Part shown: positions 46,774 to 55,147 of the stretch, in pieces
How positions within the stretch are numbered: the first letter of the stretch is position 1
How the letters are laid out: every line of letters starts with the position of its first letter
Assembly: GCF_000720325.1 (NCBI RefSeq)
Contig: NZ_JOJM01000007.1
Coordinates: 124,001 to 188,000, forward strand
Direction of reading: 5' to 3'
From: Streptomyces sp. NRRL B-1347
Lineage (GTDB): Bacteria > Actinomycetota > Actinomycetes > Streptomycetales > Streptomycetaceae
Length of the DNA: 64,000 nucleotides
Program-made: the position numbers and the translations under genes
Notes under the pieces: generated by a model
Told to the model about the DNA's origin: nothing
The model's input: only the letters and a program-made list of their open reading frames with translations
The model's database searches: none

Positions 46774-47916
46774 TCAGGCTCCCGCCGGCACCCGCCGGCC
46801 CCACCCGTCGCGGTGGATCGGCACCCGCGTGCCGGTCAGCGACACGCCCGTGCCGCCGCGCCGTACCGCCACCACCTCGGCGGCGATGGACAACGCGGTC
46901 TCCTCGGGGGTGCGGGCGCCGAGGTCGAGGCCGATCGGCGAGTGGAGCAGGGCCAGTTCGGCGTCCGTGACGCCCGCCGCGCGCAGTCGGCGCATGCGGT
47001 CGTCGTGGGTCCGCCGCGACCCCATCGCGCCGACGAACGCGACCGGGAGCCGCAGGGCCACCTCCAGGACGGGCACGTCGAACTTGGCGTCGTGCGTGAG
47101 CACGCACACCACCGTGCGGGCGTCCGTCCCGGTGCTCCGCAGATAGCGGTGCGGCCAGTCCGCGACCACCTCGTCGGCCTCGGGGAAGCGCGCCGGGGTG
47201 GCGAAGACGGGCCGGGCGTCGCACACCGTCACGTGGTAGCCGAGCAGCTTGCCGGTGCGGACGAGGGCCGCCGCGAAGTCCACCGCGCCGAACACGATCA
47301 TGCGCGGGGGCTCCACGCTCACCTCGACGAGCAGCGTCACCCCGCCCGGGCAGCGCGAGCCGTCCTCGGACACCTCGACGGTCCCGGTGCGCCCTGCGTC
47401 GAGCAGCGCGCTGGCCTCCGCCGCCGCCGTGCGGTCCAGGGCCGCGCCGCCGCCCGTGCCGCCCGCGGACGTGCCGTCGGCGCGCACGAGCAGGGCGTGG
47501 CCGAGCAGTCCCGCCGGGCCCCGGGCCACCCGGACCAGTGCCGTGGGCTCGCCGTCGCCGACCCGGGCGAGTGCCTCCGCCGCGACCGCGCGGTCCCGGG
47601 ACTCCGCGGCGTACGGCGTGACCAGGATCTGGAGGGTGCCGCCGCAGGTGAGGCCGACGGCGAAGGCGTCCTCGTCGCTGTAGCCGAACTCCTCCACCAC
47701 CGCCTCGCCCTCCTGGAGGGCGCGCAGGCACAGGTCGTACACCGCTCCCTCGACGCAGCCGCCGGAGACCGAGCCGACGGCGGTGCCCTCGCTGTCGACG
47801 GCGAGCGCGGCACCGGGGCCGCGCGGGGCGCTGCCGCCGACGGCCACCACGGTGGCGACGGCGAAGGCGCGGCCCTCGTCGGTCCAACGCCGCAGCTCGT
47901 CGGCGACGTCAAGCAC
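46774..47916 (-). CDS. xdhC: XdhC-family molybdenum-cofactor insertion protein
   Basis: A 380-residue XdhC/CoxI protein. The N-terminal GGSAPRGPGAALAVDSEGTA and GSVSGGCVEGAVYD, and C-terminal Rossmann part with GAVDFAAALVRTGKLLGYHV and AFVGAMGSRRTHDDR are typical. It sulfurates and inserts the molybdenum cofactor into xanthine-dehydrogenase-type enzymes. The GTG at 47916 overlaps the large-subunit stop by 8 bases; an alternative GTG is at 47946. It is the last gene of the operon. Confidence 0.9.
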   Translation of the reverse strand: MLDVADELRRWTDEGRAFAVATVVAVGGSAPRGPGAALAVDSEGTAVGSVSGGCVEGAVYDLCLRALQEGEAVVEEFGYSDEDAFAVGLTCGGTLQILVTPYAAESRDRAVAAEALARVGDGEPTALVRVARGPAGLLGHALLVRADGTSAGGTGGGAALDRTAAAEASALLDAGRTGTVEVSEDGSRCPGGVTLLVEVSVEPPRMIVFGAVDFAAALVRTGKLLGYHVTVCDARPVFATPARFPEADEVVADWPHRYLRSTGTDARTVVCVLTHDAKFDVPVLEVALRLPVAFVGAMGSRRTHDDRMRRLRAAGVTDAELALLHSPIGLDLGARTPEETALSIAAEVVAVRRGGTGVSLTGTRVPIHRDGWGRRVPAGA

Positions 47917-50068
47917 GGCCGTGCCCGTTCCCGTCCGGGGCGGCACCGGCTGCCGCCAGGAGGACGCGGTCGGGCCGGATCGGCAGGTCCCGGTGGCGCA
48001 CCCCGGTCGCGTGCCACACGGCGTTGGCGATCGCCGCCGCCACGCCCACGATCCCGATCTCGCCGACGCCCTTGATGCCGACGGGGTCGTCCTCGTCCAC
48101 GTCCTCGACCCAGTCCACCTCGATGTGCGGTACGTCGGCGTGCGCGGCGTAGTGGTAGCCCGCCAGGTCGGCGCCCACCTGGGTGCCCGACGCGGCGTCC
48201 CTGCCCGCCTCCTCGTGCAGCGCCATCGACAGGCCCCACGTCATGCCGCCGACCAGCTGGCTGCGCGCGGTCAGCGGGTTGACGATCCGGCCCGCGGCGA
48301 ACATGCCGAGCATCCTGCGGACCCGTACCTCACCGGTGGTGACGTCCACGGCGACCTCGGCGAACTGCGCGCCGTAGGAGTGGCGTTCCTTCCGGGCGAG
48401 GGCCGCGAGCACGTCGCTGGTGTCGGAGCGCGCCGTGAGGCCCTCCGGCGGTACGGCGCCGCCGAGCGCGAGGCGTTCCCGCAGCTCGCGCGCCGCGAGG
48501 GAGACGGCCCAGCCCCAGGAGCGCGTGCCCATGGAGCCGCCCGCGAGCCACGCCAGGCCGAAGTCGCTGTCCGCGATGCGCACCCGCACCCGGTCCAGCG
48601 GCACCTCCAGGGCGTCCGCGGCGATCTGGGTCAGCGCGGTCCTGGCGCCGGTGCCGACGTCCGCGGCGGTGATCCGCACGGTGAAGGTGCCGTCGGGCTC
48701 CGCCGTCACGGCCGCCGTGGAGGGGGCGGCCCCCGCGGCGTACGTGGCCGACGCCGTGCCGGTGCCGATCAGCCAGCGCCCGTCGCGGCGGACGCCCGGG
48801 CGCGGGTCGCGCTCCGCCCAGCCGAAGCGCCGGGCGCCCTCGCGGAAGCAGGCGACGAGGTTGCGGCTGCCGAAGGGCAGTCCGGAGACGGGCCCGACGG
48901 CGGGTTCGTTGCGCGCGCGCAGCGCGATCGGGTCGACGCCGCACTTCTCGGCCAGCTCGTCCAGGGCGCTCTCCAGGGCGAACGAGCCGGGCGCCTCACC
49001 GGGCGCGCGCATGAACGTGGGCGTGGGCACGTCCAGGGGCACCACGCGGCTGACGGAGTGGTGGGCGTCGGCCGCGTACATCACGCGTCCGTACGAGGCG
49101 CTCGGCTCGACGAACTCGAACAGCGTCGACGTGGCGCTGTGCCCCTCGTGCCCGAGGGCCCGCAGCCGCCCGTCGGGGTCCGCGCCGAGCCGCACGCGCT
49201 GGGTCGTCGCGCTGCGGTAGCCGATCACCGAGAACATCTGCCGCCGGGTCAGGACGACGCGCACGGGCCGGTCGAGGACCGTCGCCGCCATCGCGGCGGC
49301 CACCTGGTGCGGCCGCAGGCCCTTGCAGCCGAAGGCGCCGCCGACGTGCTCGGACCTGACCCGCACCGAGTCCAGGTCGAGCGAGAACAGCCGGGCCAGC
49401 TCCTCGGCGATCCAGCGGCTGCCCTGGTTGGAGTCGACGACTTCGAGCCTGCCGCCCTCCCAGCGGGCGGTCGCCGCGTGCGGCTCCATCGGGTTGTGGT
49501 GCTCTTCCGGCGTGGTGTACCGCTCGTCCACCACGACGGCGGACGCCGCGAGTTCGGCCTCCACGTCACCCTTGGTGACCTCGTTGGGCCCGCCGAGCAC
49601 GCTCTGGGGCGTGTAGGCGTCGGCGTGCCCCGCGTGGAAGCCGATGTCGTGCGGCTCCTCGGCGTAGCGCACCTGGAGGGTCTCGGCGGCCTCGCGCGCC
49701 TGCTCGGAGGTCTCGGCGACGACGAGGGCGACCGGCCAGCCCGCGTACGGCACGCGGTCGTGCTGGAAGAGTCCGACGACGGGGTCGGGCGGCCCGATCG
49801 TGCCCACGTACCCGGCGTCGACGCGCGGGGCGTCGCCGTGGTGCAGGACCGCGAGGACGCCGGGCAGCCGCAGGACCGGCTCGGTGTCCACGCCGAGGAC
49901 GCGGCCCCGGGCGACGGTGGACAGGACGAGCCAGCCGTGGGCGAGTTCGCCGAACGGCAGCTCGGCGGCGAAGCGGGCGGCTCCGGTGACCTTGTCGCGG
50001 CCCTCGACGCGGGTGTGGCCGGTGCCGACGGCCCCCGTGGCCGCCGTGGCGCGGGTCGCGGTGGTCAT
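47909..50068 (-). CDS. xanthine-dehydrogenase-family molybdenum subunit (YagR/PaoC-like)
   Basis: A 719-residue molybdopterin-binding subunit. Cofactor motifs GSVRVRSEHVGGAFGCKG region, PTFMRAPGEAPGSFALESAL and VDWVEDVDEDDPVGIKGVGE are present, with the catalytic Glu in VGEIGIVG. The separate-subunit layout matches the periplasmic-type YagTSR/PaoABC aldehyde oxidoreductases, though no signal peptide is visible on the small subunit. It oxidises an aldehyde or N-heterocycle. It overlaps the FAD gene by four bases. Confidence 0.9.
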   Translation of the reverse strand: MTTATRATAATGAVGTGHTRVEGRDKVTGAARFAAELPFGELAHGWLVLSTVARGRVLGVDTEPVLRLPGVLAVLHHGDAPRVDAGYVGTIGPPDPVVGLFQHDRVPYAGWPVALVVAETSEQAREAAETLQVRYAEEPHDIGFHAGHADAYTPQSVLGGPNEVTKGDVEAELAASAVVVDERYTTPEEHHNPMEPHAATARWEGGRLEVVDSNQGSRWIAEELARLFSLDLDSVRVRSEHVGGAFGCKGLRPHQVAAAMAATVLDRPVRVVLTRRQMFSVIGYRSATTQRVRLGADPDGRLRALGHEGHSATSTLFEFVEPSASYGRVMYAADAHHSVSRVVPLDVPTPTFMRAPGEAPGSFALESALDELAEKCGVDPIALRARNEPAVGPVSGLPFGSRNLVACFREGARRFGWAERDPRPGVRRDGRWLIGTGTASATYAAGAAPSTAAVTAEPDGTFTVRITAADVGTGARTALTQIAADALEVPLDRVRVRIADSDFGLAWLAGGSMGTRSWGWAVSLAARELRERLALGGAVPPEGLTARSDTSDVLAALARKERHSYGAQFAEVAVDVTTGEVRVRRMLGMFAAGRIVNPLTARSQLVGGMTWGLSMALHEEAGRDAASGTQVGADLAGYHYAAHADVPHIEVDWVEDVDEDDPVGIKGVGEIGIVGVAAAIANAVWHATGVRHRDLPIRPDRVLLAAAGAAPDGNGHGRA

Positions 50069-51057
50069 CGGCCCGCCTCCTCGGCGAGTTCGGTCAGGAC
50101 GGCGACGACGAGGTTGCGCATCAAGGTCACCTTGTATCCGTTGTGGGGCAGGGGCTCGGCGGCCGCGAGTTCGGCGTCGGCCGCGGCGGCGAAGGCCTCG
50201 GCGCTCGCCGGGCCGCCGGTCAGCGCCCGCTCGGCGGCGTGCGCCCGCCAGGGCCGCGACGCGACCGCGCCGAAGGCGAGCCGCACCTCGCGGACGAGGC
50301 CGTCCCGCACGTCGAGCGCGGCGGCGAGCGAGCCGATCGCGAAGGCGTACGAGGCGCGTTCGCGCACCTTGCGGTAGCGGGAGTGCGCGGCGACCGGGGC
50401 GGGCGGCAGCGTGACGCCCGTGATCAGGGCGCCGGGCGGCAGGGCGGTCTCCTGGTGCGGCGTGTCCGCCACCGGCAGGTAGAAGTCCGCGAGCGGCAAC
50501 TCGCCGGGACCGTCCAGGGTTTCGTACGCGACGACGGCGTCGAAGGCGGCGAGCGCGACGCCCATGTCCGAGGGGTGCACCGCGACGCAGTGCTCGGTGG
50601 CGCCGAGGACGGCGTGGTTACGGTGCTCGCCGCGGACGGCCGGGCAGCCGCTGCCGGGCGTCCGCTTGTTGCAGGGCTGCGCCAGGTCGGTGAAGTAGGC
50701 GCAGCGGGTGCGCTGCAGGAGGTTGCCGCCGACCGTGGCCATGTTCCGCAGCTGGCCGGAGGCGCCGGCGAGCACGGCCTGGCTCAACGCCGGGTACCGG
50801 CGGCGCACTTCGGGGTGGGCGGCGAGGTCGCTGTTGCTGACGGTGGCGCCGATCCGCAGGCCGCCGTCGGCGGTCGGCTCGATCCCGCCCAGGGGCAGTT
50901 CGGTGACGTCCACGAGGCGCTCGGGGCGCTCCACGCCCGCCTTCATGAGGTCGACGAGGTTGGTGCCGCCCGCGAGGAAGCGCGTGCCGCTGTCGGCGCC
51001 GTGCAGGGCGACGGCGCCGGGCACGTCCGGGGCGCGCAGATAGCCGAACTCCCTCAT
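50065..51057 (-). CDS. xanthine-dehydrogenase-family FAD subunit
   Basis: A 330-residue FAD-binding subunit of the CO-dehydrogenase-medium type. FAD loops FLAGGTNLVDLMK and TVGGNLLQRTRCAYF are present, as is the insert with TDLAQPCNKRTPGSGC, a four-cysteine-like loop seen in YagS-type subunits that bind an extra iron-sulfur cluster. It passes electrons from the molybdenum subunit. Its ATG overlaps the iron-sulfur gene's stop and its stop overlaps the large-subunit start. Confidence 0.9.
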   Translation of the reverse strand: MREFGYLRAPDVPGAVALHGADSGTRFLAGGTNLVDLMKAGVERPERLVDVTELPLGGIEPTADGGLRIGATVSNSDLAAHPEVRRRYPALSQAVLAGASGQLRNMATVGGNLLQRTRCAYFTDLAQPCNKRTPGSGCPAVRGEHRNHAVLGATEHCVAVHPSDMGVALAAFDAVVAYETLDGPGELPLADFYLPVADTPHQETALPPGALITGVTLPPAPVAAHSRYRKVRERASYAFAIGSLAAALDVRDGLVREVRLAFGAVASRPWRAHAAERALTGGPASAEAFAAAADAELAAAEPLPHNGYKVTLMRNLVVAVLTELAEEAGR

Positions 51058-51662
51058 GCCACGGCCTCCTTGTCCGCGCCGACGCTCTCGGCGGGGGCGT
51101 CCTGCGCCTCGGCCCCTGCGGCCTCGGCCGCGCGCTCGACGGCCCGCACGATGGACACGTAGGCGCCGCACCGGCACAGGTTGCCGCTCATCCGCTCCCG
51201 GATCTCCTCGGGGGTCAGCGGCGGCACGGCCACGTCGGGCCGCACGTCGGCGGTCACGGCGCTCGGCCAGCCCGCCGCGTGCTCGTCGAGCACCGCGAGG
51301 GCCGAACAGATCTGCCCGGGCGTGCAGTACCCGCACTGGAAGCCGTCGAGGTCGAGGAACGCCTGCTGCACCGGGTGCAGTCGGCCGTCCTGCGCCACGC
51401 CTTCGATGGTGGTGACCTCGCGCCCCTCCGCGGCCACCGCGAGCTGCAGGCAGGAGACGGTGCGGCGGCCCTCGACCAGCACGGTGCAGGCGCCGCACTG
51501 GCCCTGGTCGCAGCCCTTCTTGGTGCCGGTCAGGTCGAGGCGCTCGCGCAGCACGTCGAGCAGGGTGGCGCGGTGGTCGACGGGCAGCGTGTGCTTCGCG
51601 CCGTTGACGGTGAGCGTGATGACGCTGGACGTCGCGGAGGGTGCCGAAGGGGGTGGAGCCAT
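51054..51662 (-). CDS. 2Fe-2S subunit of molybdenum hydroxylase
   Basis: A 202-residue protein with two 2Fe-2S clusters: the plant-type C-x4-C-x2-C in KKGCDQGQCGACTVLVEG and CLQL, and the alpha-helical one in FQCGYCTPGQI and GNLCRCGAYVSI. It is first in the operon, ATG at 51662 after GAAGG. No twin-arginine signal is seen, which argues for a cytoplasmic enzyme. Confidence 0.92.
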   Translation of the reverse strand: MAPPPSAPSATSSVITLTVNGAKHTLPVDHRATLLDVLRERLDLTGTKKGCDQGQCGACTVLVEGRRTVSCLQLAVAAEGREVTTIEGVAQDGRLHPVQQAFLDLDGFQCGYCTPGQICSALAVLDEHAAGWPSAVTADVRPDVAVPPLTPEEIRERMSGNLCRCGAYVSIVRAVERAAEAAGAEAQDAPAESVGADKEAVA

Positions 51663-51880
51663 GGTCAAGCCTTCTTTCGCGTACGCGGTGGTGGCGCGCG
51701 CTCGCGGCCGGGGCGTGCCCCGGCCGACGGGACGTGCTTGAGCTGGTGCGGCCTGCGGGAGAAGCGGTGGTGCGGGGGCGCCGGGCCGGTCCTCGGCCCG
51801 GTCGAACGGCGGGGCGGGCGCTGGCAGCGGACGACATGAGGGCATACATCCAGCCACTCTGCCGCTATGGTGAGCACAAG

Positions 51881-51924
51881 CGGACAACTGTCCGTTGCCT
51901 CCGAACCTAACGGACAGCTGTCCG
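51881..51924. promoter_or_regulatory. twin palindromic operators between xdh operon and TetR
   Basis: CGGACAACTGTCCG (51881-51894) and the perfect CGGACAGCTGTCCG (51911-51924) are 14-mers with centres 30 bp apart, in the divergent spacer 51663-51983. This is a textbook arrangement for a TetR repressor controlling itself and the opposite operon. The rest of the spacer shows nothing else. Confidence 0.8.
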
Positions 51925-51983
51925 CTTAGCAAGGGCTGTCCCCACGGCAGTCCCGGACGGCCGGGATCCCGGAAGGACGAGGG

Positions 51984-52559
51984 GTGCACGAGAGGAAGAA
52001 CGCGCCGCTGCGCTCGGACGCGCAGCGCAATCGCGCACGCATCCTGGAAGTGGCCCTGACGGAGCTGACGCGGGCGGCGGACACCCCGCTCAGCGCGATC
52101 GCGAAGAAGGCCGGCGTCGGGCAGGGCACCTTCTACCGCAACTTCCCGAGCCGCGAGGCGCTCGTCCTGGAGGTGTACCGCTACGAGGTGGAGCAAGTCG
52201 CCGACACCGCCGCCCAGTTGCTGGAGACCCGACCCCCCGACCAGGCCCTGCGGGAGTGGATGACCCGCCTCGCCCGGTACTCCATGACGAAGGCGGGCCT
52301 GGCCCAGGCGATGGGCAAGGCCACCGCCTACGGCAGCTTCGCCGCCCTCGGCCACGGCCCGCTCACCTCCGCGATCGCCCTGCTCCTGACCGCCAACGAC
52401 GCGGCGGGCACCATCCGTCCCGGCCTGACCCCCGACGACTTCCTGCTCGCCATCGCGGGCCTGTGGCACATCGATCCGGACAGCGACTGGCAGGCGCGCG
52501 TGGACCAGCTCCTCGACATCGTCATGGACGGCCTGCGCGCGGGGGCGCCGGGCCGCTGA
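51984..52559 (+). CDS. TetR-family regulator of the molybdenum hydroxylase operon
   Basis: A 191-residue TetR protein. The helix-turn-helix region is LSAIAKKAGVGQGTFYRNFP and the C-terminal domain is of the AcrR type with a conserved SAIALLLTANDAAGTIRPGL. The GTG follows GGAAGGACGAGG. It is divergent from the three-subunit oxidoreductase with two palindromes between, so it is its likely repressor; ligand unknown, probably the substrate. Confidence 0.88.
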   Translation: MHERKNAPLRSDAQRNRARILEVALTELTRAADTPLSAIAKKAGVGQGTFYRNFPSREALVLEVYRYEVEQVADTAAQLLETRPPDQALREWMTRLARYSMTKAGLAQAMGKATAYGSFAALGHGPLTSAIALLLTANDAAGTIRPGLTPDDFLLAIAGLWHIDPDSDWQARVDQLLDIVMDGLRAGAPGR

Positions 52560-52581
52560 GGACACCCGTCGGCACCACCCG

Positions 52582-53004
52582 CTATCCCAGGAAGCTCAGC
52601 CGCACCTGGCGGTCGGGGTTGTCCTTGTTCGTGTCGACCAGACAGACGGACTGCCAGGTGCCGAGCTCCAGGCTGCCGCCGATCACGGGGAGCGTGGCGT
52701 GCGGGGCCACCAGGGCGGGCAGGACGTGGTCGCGGCCGTGGCCCGGGCTGCCGTGGCGGTGCTGCCAGCGGTCGTCGGCCGGCAGCAGGGTGTGCAGCGC
52801 GGCGAGCAGGTCCCTGTCGCTGCCCGCGCCGGTCTCCAGAACCGCGATTCCGGCGGTGGCGTGCGGGACGAAGACGTTGAGGAGGCCGTCGCGGCCGCGG
52901 GCCGCCTCGCGCAGGAAGCTCGCGCACTCGTGGGTGAGGTCGACGACCGTCTCGTCCGAGCCGGTCGCGACGTGCAGGATGCGGGTGGTGAAGGCGTCGG
53001 GCAT
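52582..53004 (-). CDS. YjbQ-family protein (UPF0047)
   Basis: A 140-residue YjbQ protein. The family motifs NVFVPHATAGIAVLETG, HHR-like WQHRHGSPGHGRDHVLPAL and GTWQSVCLVDTNKDN are present, with the histidines that bind a metal. Members were proposed to have thiamine-phosphate-synthase-like activity; physiological function is unclear. It is convergent to TetR and divergent from the sulfonate operon. Confidence 0.88.
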   Translation of the reverse strand: MPDAFTTRILHVATGSDETVVDLTHECASFLREAARGRDGLLNVFVPHATAGIAVLETGAGSDRDLLAALHTLLPADDRWQHRHGSPGHGRDHVLPALVAPHATLPVIGGSLELGTWQSVCLVDTNKDNPDRQVRLSFLG

Positions 53005-53137
53005 GCCTCCCATCCTGCACCAGCACCCGGCCACGGCACCGTCGGACACCACGCGGACTTTCCGTCAGGTGATACGGCGCGTCCGGTCCGCGAGACACCA
53101 TTGACCGTGTGCGGCCGAGATCGCTACGTTCGGCCGC

Positions 53138-53218
53138 ATGCGTTCAGCTCTGCTCACTTCGCGCGGTCACATCGACCTGCTGCGGGTGGCCTCCTCCGCG
53201 TGTCGCCGCGACTGCTGA
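53138..53218 (+). CDS. cysteine-ended leader peptide of the sulfonate operon
   Basis: A 26-codon ORF, ATG start, opening MRSALLTSRGHIDLLRV and ending CRRDC then TGA. Streptomyces sulfur-gene leaders commonly encode such peptides with the RGHIDLxRV core and terminal cysteines; stalling on Cys codons is thought to set expression of downstream genes. It lies 205 bases upstream of ssuC. The pattern is firm; the attenuation role is inferred. Confidence 0.75.
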   Translation: MRSALLTSRGHIDLLRVASSACRRDC

Positions 53219-53422
53219 CGCCTTCTCACCTCCGCTCGCCCGCGCACGCTCCGTCCGCCGTCGCCGCGTTCTCCCCGACCGCGTGACCCTGGTGACCGCG
53301 TGACCGTGCGTCGCGTCGCCGCCGCGTCCTGACGCGCCCCGACCCCGCTCCCCGCCGCTGCCCCGCACGCGCCGAGCCGGGTCACCGGGCCGCGCCGCGC
53401 CCCTCCCCCGCCCTGGAGCGCC
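53219..53422 (+). promoter_or_regulatory. putative attenuator region between leader peptide and ssuC
   Basis: This 204-base non-coding stretch is very GC-rich, with the direct repeat GACCGCGTGACC (53278 and 53295) and overlapping hairpin potential. It separates the leader peptide from ssuC and would be the control region of a translation-coupled attenuator. I cannot define the alternative folds by eye. Confidence 0.35.
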
Positions 53423-54316
53423 ATGAGCATCAGTCACGCCCCGCCGCCCCCGACACCTGACATATCCGGAAAGTCCCCGCACGAGAGTGCGGAGTCCGCT
53501 TCCGGGGCCCTGCCGGACCTCGTCGCCCTCGTCCCCTCCTCCGCCCGCCGCACCCGCGTCCCCCGCTGGCTGCGCCGCACCACCGGGCCCGTGCTGCTGC
53601 TCGCCCTGTGGCAACTCCTCAGCGCGACCGGGGCGTTGAGCCCCGACGTGCTCGCCTCGCCGGGAACCATCGCCCGGGTCGCGGGCGACCTCGTCGAGGA
53701 CGGGTCGCTGACCTCCGCCATGGGGGTCTCCTTGCAGCGCGTCGCGATCGGCCTGCTGCTCGGCACGGCGGTCGGGACCGGACTGGCGCTGGTCTCCGGG
53801 CTCTTCCGGATCGGCGAGGACCTCGTGGACGCGAGCGTGCAGATGCTGCGGACCGTGCCGTTCGTCGGCCTGATCCCGCTGTTCATCATCTGGTTCGGGA
53901 TCGGCGAGACCCCGAAGATCGCCATCATCACGCTCGGCGTCTCCTTCCCGCTGTACCTGAACGTGTACGCGGGCATCCGGGGCGTCGACGCCCAGCTCAT
54001 CGAGGCCGGCGAGTCGCTGGGGCTCTCCCGGTGGGGGCTCGTGCGGCACGTGATCCTGCCGGGCGCCCTGCCCGGCGCCATGACGGGCCTGCGCTACTCC
54101 CTCGGCATCGCCTGGCTCGCCCTGGTCTTCGCCGAGCAGATCAACGCCGACGCGGGCATCGGCTTCCTCATGGTCCAGGCCCGGGACTTCCTGCGGACCG
54201 ACGTGATCGTCGTCTGCCTGATCGTCTACGCCTTCCTCGGCCTCCTCGCCGACTTCGTGGTCCGCACACTCGAAAGGCTGCTGCTGCAATGGCGACCGAC
54301 GTTCACCGGCCGGTGA
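53423..54316 (+). CDS. ssuC: sulfonate ABC transporter permease
   Basis: A 297-residue ABC importer permease with five to six helices. The EAA loop GIRGVDAQLIEAGESLGLSR and the following GALPGAMTGLRYSLGIAW are typical of SsuC/TauC. An unusually long polar N-terminus (residues 1-50) precedes the first helix. GGAGCGCC precedes the ATG. It overlaps the ATPase gene by 28 bases, so translation is coupled. Confidence 0.9.
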   Translation: MSISHAPPPPTPDISGKSPHESAESASGALPDLVALVPSSARRTRVPRWLRRTTGPVLLLALWQLLSATGALSPDVLASPGTIARVAGDLVEDGSLTSAMGVSLQRVAIGLLLGTAVGTGLALVSGLFRIGEDLVDASVQMLRTVPFVGLIPLFIIWFGIGETPKIAIITLGVSFPLYLNVYAGIRGVDAQLIEAGESLGLSRWGLVRHVILPGALPGAMTGLRYSLGIAWLALVFAEQINADAGIGFLMVQARDFLRTDVIVVCLIVYAFLGLLADFVVRTLERLLLQWRPTFTGR

Positions 54317-55044
54317 CCCCCGCCGTGCCCGCCCCCGCCGCCGTCCGCGTCGAGGGCCTCACCCGCACCTTCGACGGCCGCCCCGTCATCGACGGCCTGC
54401 GCCTCGACGTGCGGCCCGGCGAATTCGTGGCGCTGCTCGGGCGCAGCGGCTGCGGCAAGTCCACGCTCCTGCGCGTCCTCGCCGGGCTCGACCGGGACAT
54501 CGAGGGCACCGTCCTCGTGCCGCGCCGCAAGGCCGTGGCGTTCCAGGCGCCGCGCCTCATGCCCTGGAAGCGGGTGTGGCGCAACGTCGTCCTCGGCCTG
54601 CCCGGCAGGCCCGACCGGGCCGTCGCCGAGCGCGCCCTGGCCGAGGTGGGGCTCGGCCACCGCTCCCAGGCCTGGCCCAAGACGCTGTCCGGCGGCGAGG
54701 CGCAGCGCGCTTCGCTGGCCCGCGCCCTGGTGCGCGAGCCCGATCTGCTGCTCCTCGACGAGCCGTTCGGCGCCCTGGACGCGCTGACCCGGGTCACGGC
54801 CCAGCGCCTGGTCGCCGAGCTGTGGCAGCGGCGCGGCTGCGCCGTCCTGCTGGTCACCCACGACGTGGAGGAGGCGGTGCTGCTCGCCGACCGCGTCCTC
54901 GTCATGGACGAGGGCGTCATCGCGCACGAGCAGCTTGTCGACCTGGACCGGCCGCGCGACATCGCCGACCCCCGGTTCGCCGCGCTGCGCGCCTCCCTCC
55001 TGGAGCGCCTCGGCGTGGACGCGCACACCGCGCTCGCCGCCTGA
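54289..55044 (+). CDS. ssuB: sulfonate ABC transporter ATP-binding protein
   Basis: A 251-residue ABC ATPase. Walker A is LLGRSGCGKSTLLRV, the Q-loop is in AVAFQAPRLMPWKRVWRNVV, the signature LSGGEAQRASLARALV and Walker B LLLLDEPFGALDALT are intact, and the H-loop is TVLLVTHDVEEAV (read as AVLLVTHDVEEAV). It powers uptake by SsuC/SsuA. Confidence 0.92.
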   Translation: MATDVHRPVTPAVPAPAAVRVEGLTRTFDGRPVIDGLRLDVRPGEFVALLGRSGCGKSTLLRVLAGLDRDIEGTVLVPRRKAVAFQAPRLMPWKRVWRNVVLGLPGRPDRAVAERALAEVGLGHRSQAWPKTLSGGEAQRASLARALVREPDLLLLDEPFGALDALTRVTAQRLVAELWQRRGCAVLLVTHDVEEAVLLADRVLVMDEGVIAHEQLVDLDRPRDIADPRFAALRASLLERLGVDAHTALAA

Positions 55045-55147
55045 CCGCCCGCCACCCCGGCCGCGGCCCCTCCGCCGCACCGCCCCTCCCCCCCTCGCGC
55101 CGCTCCGGCGCGCCCCGCGACGTACTCGTAGAAGGGACCCCCTGCCC

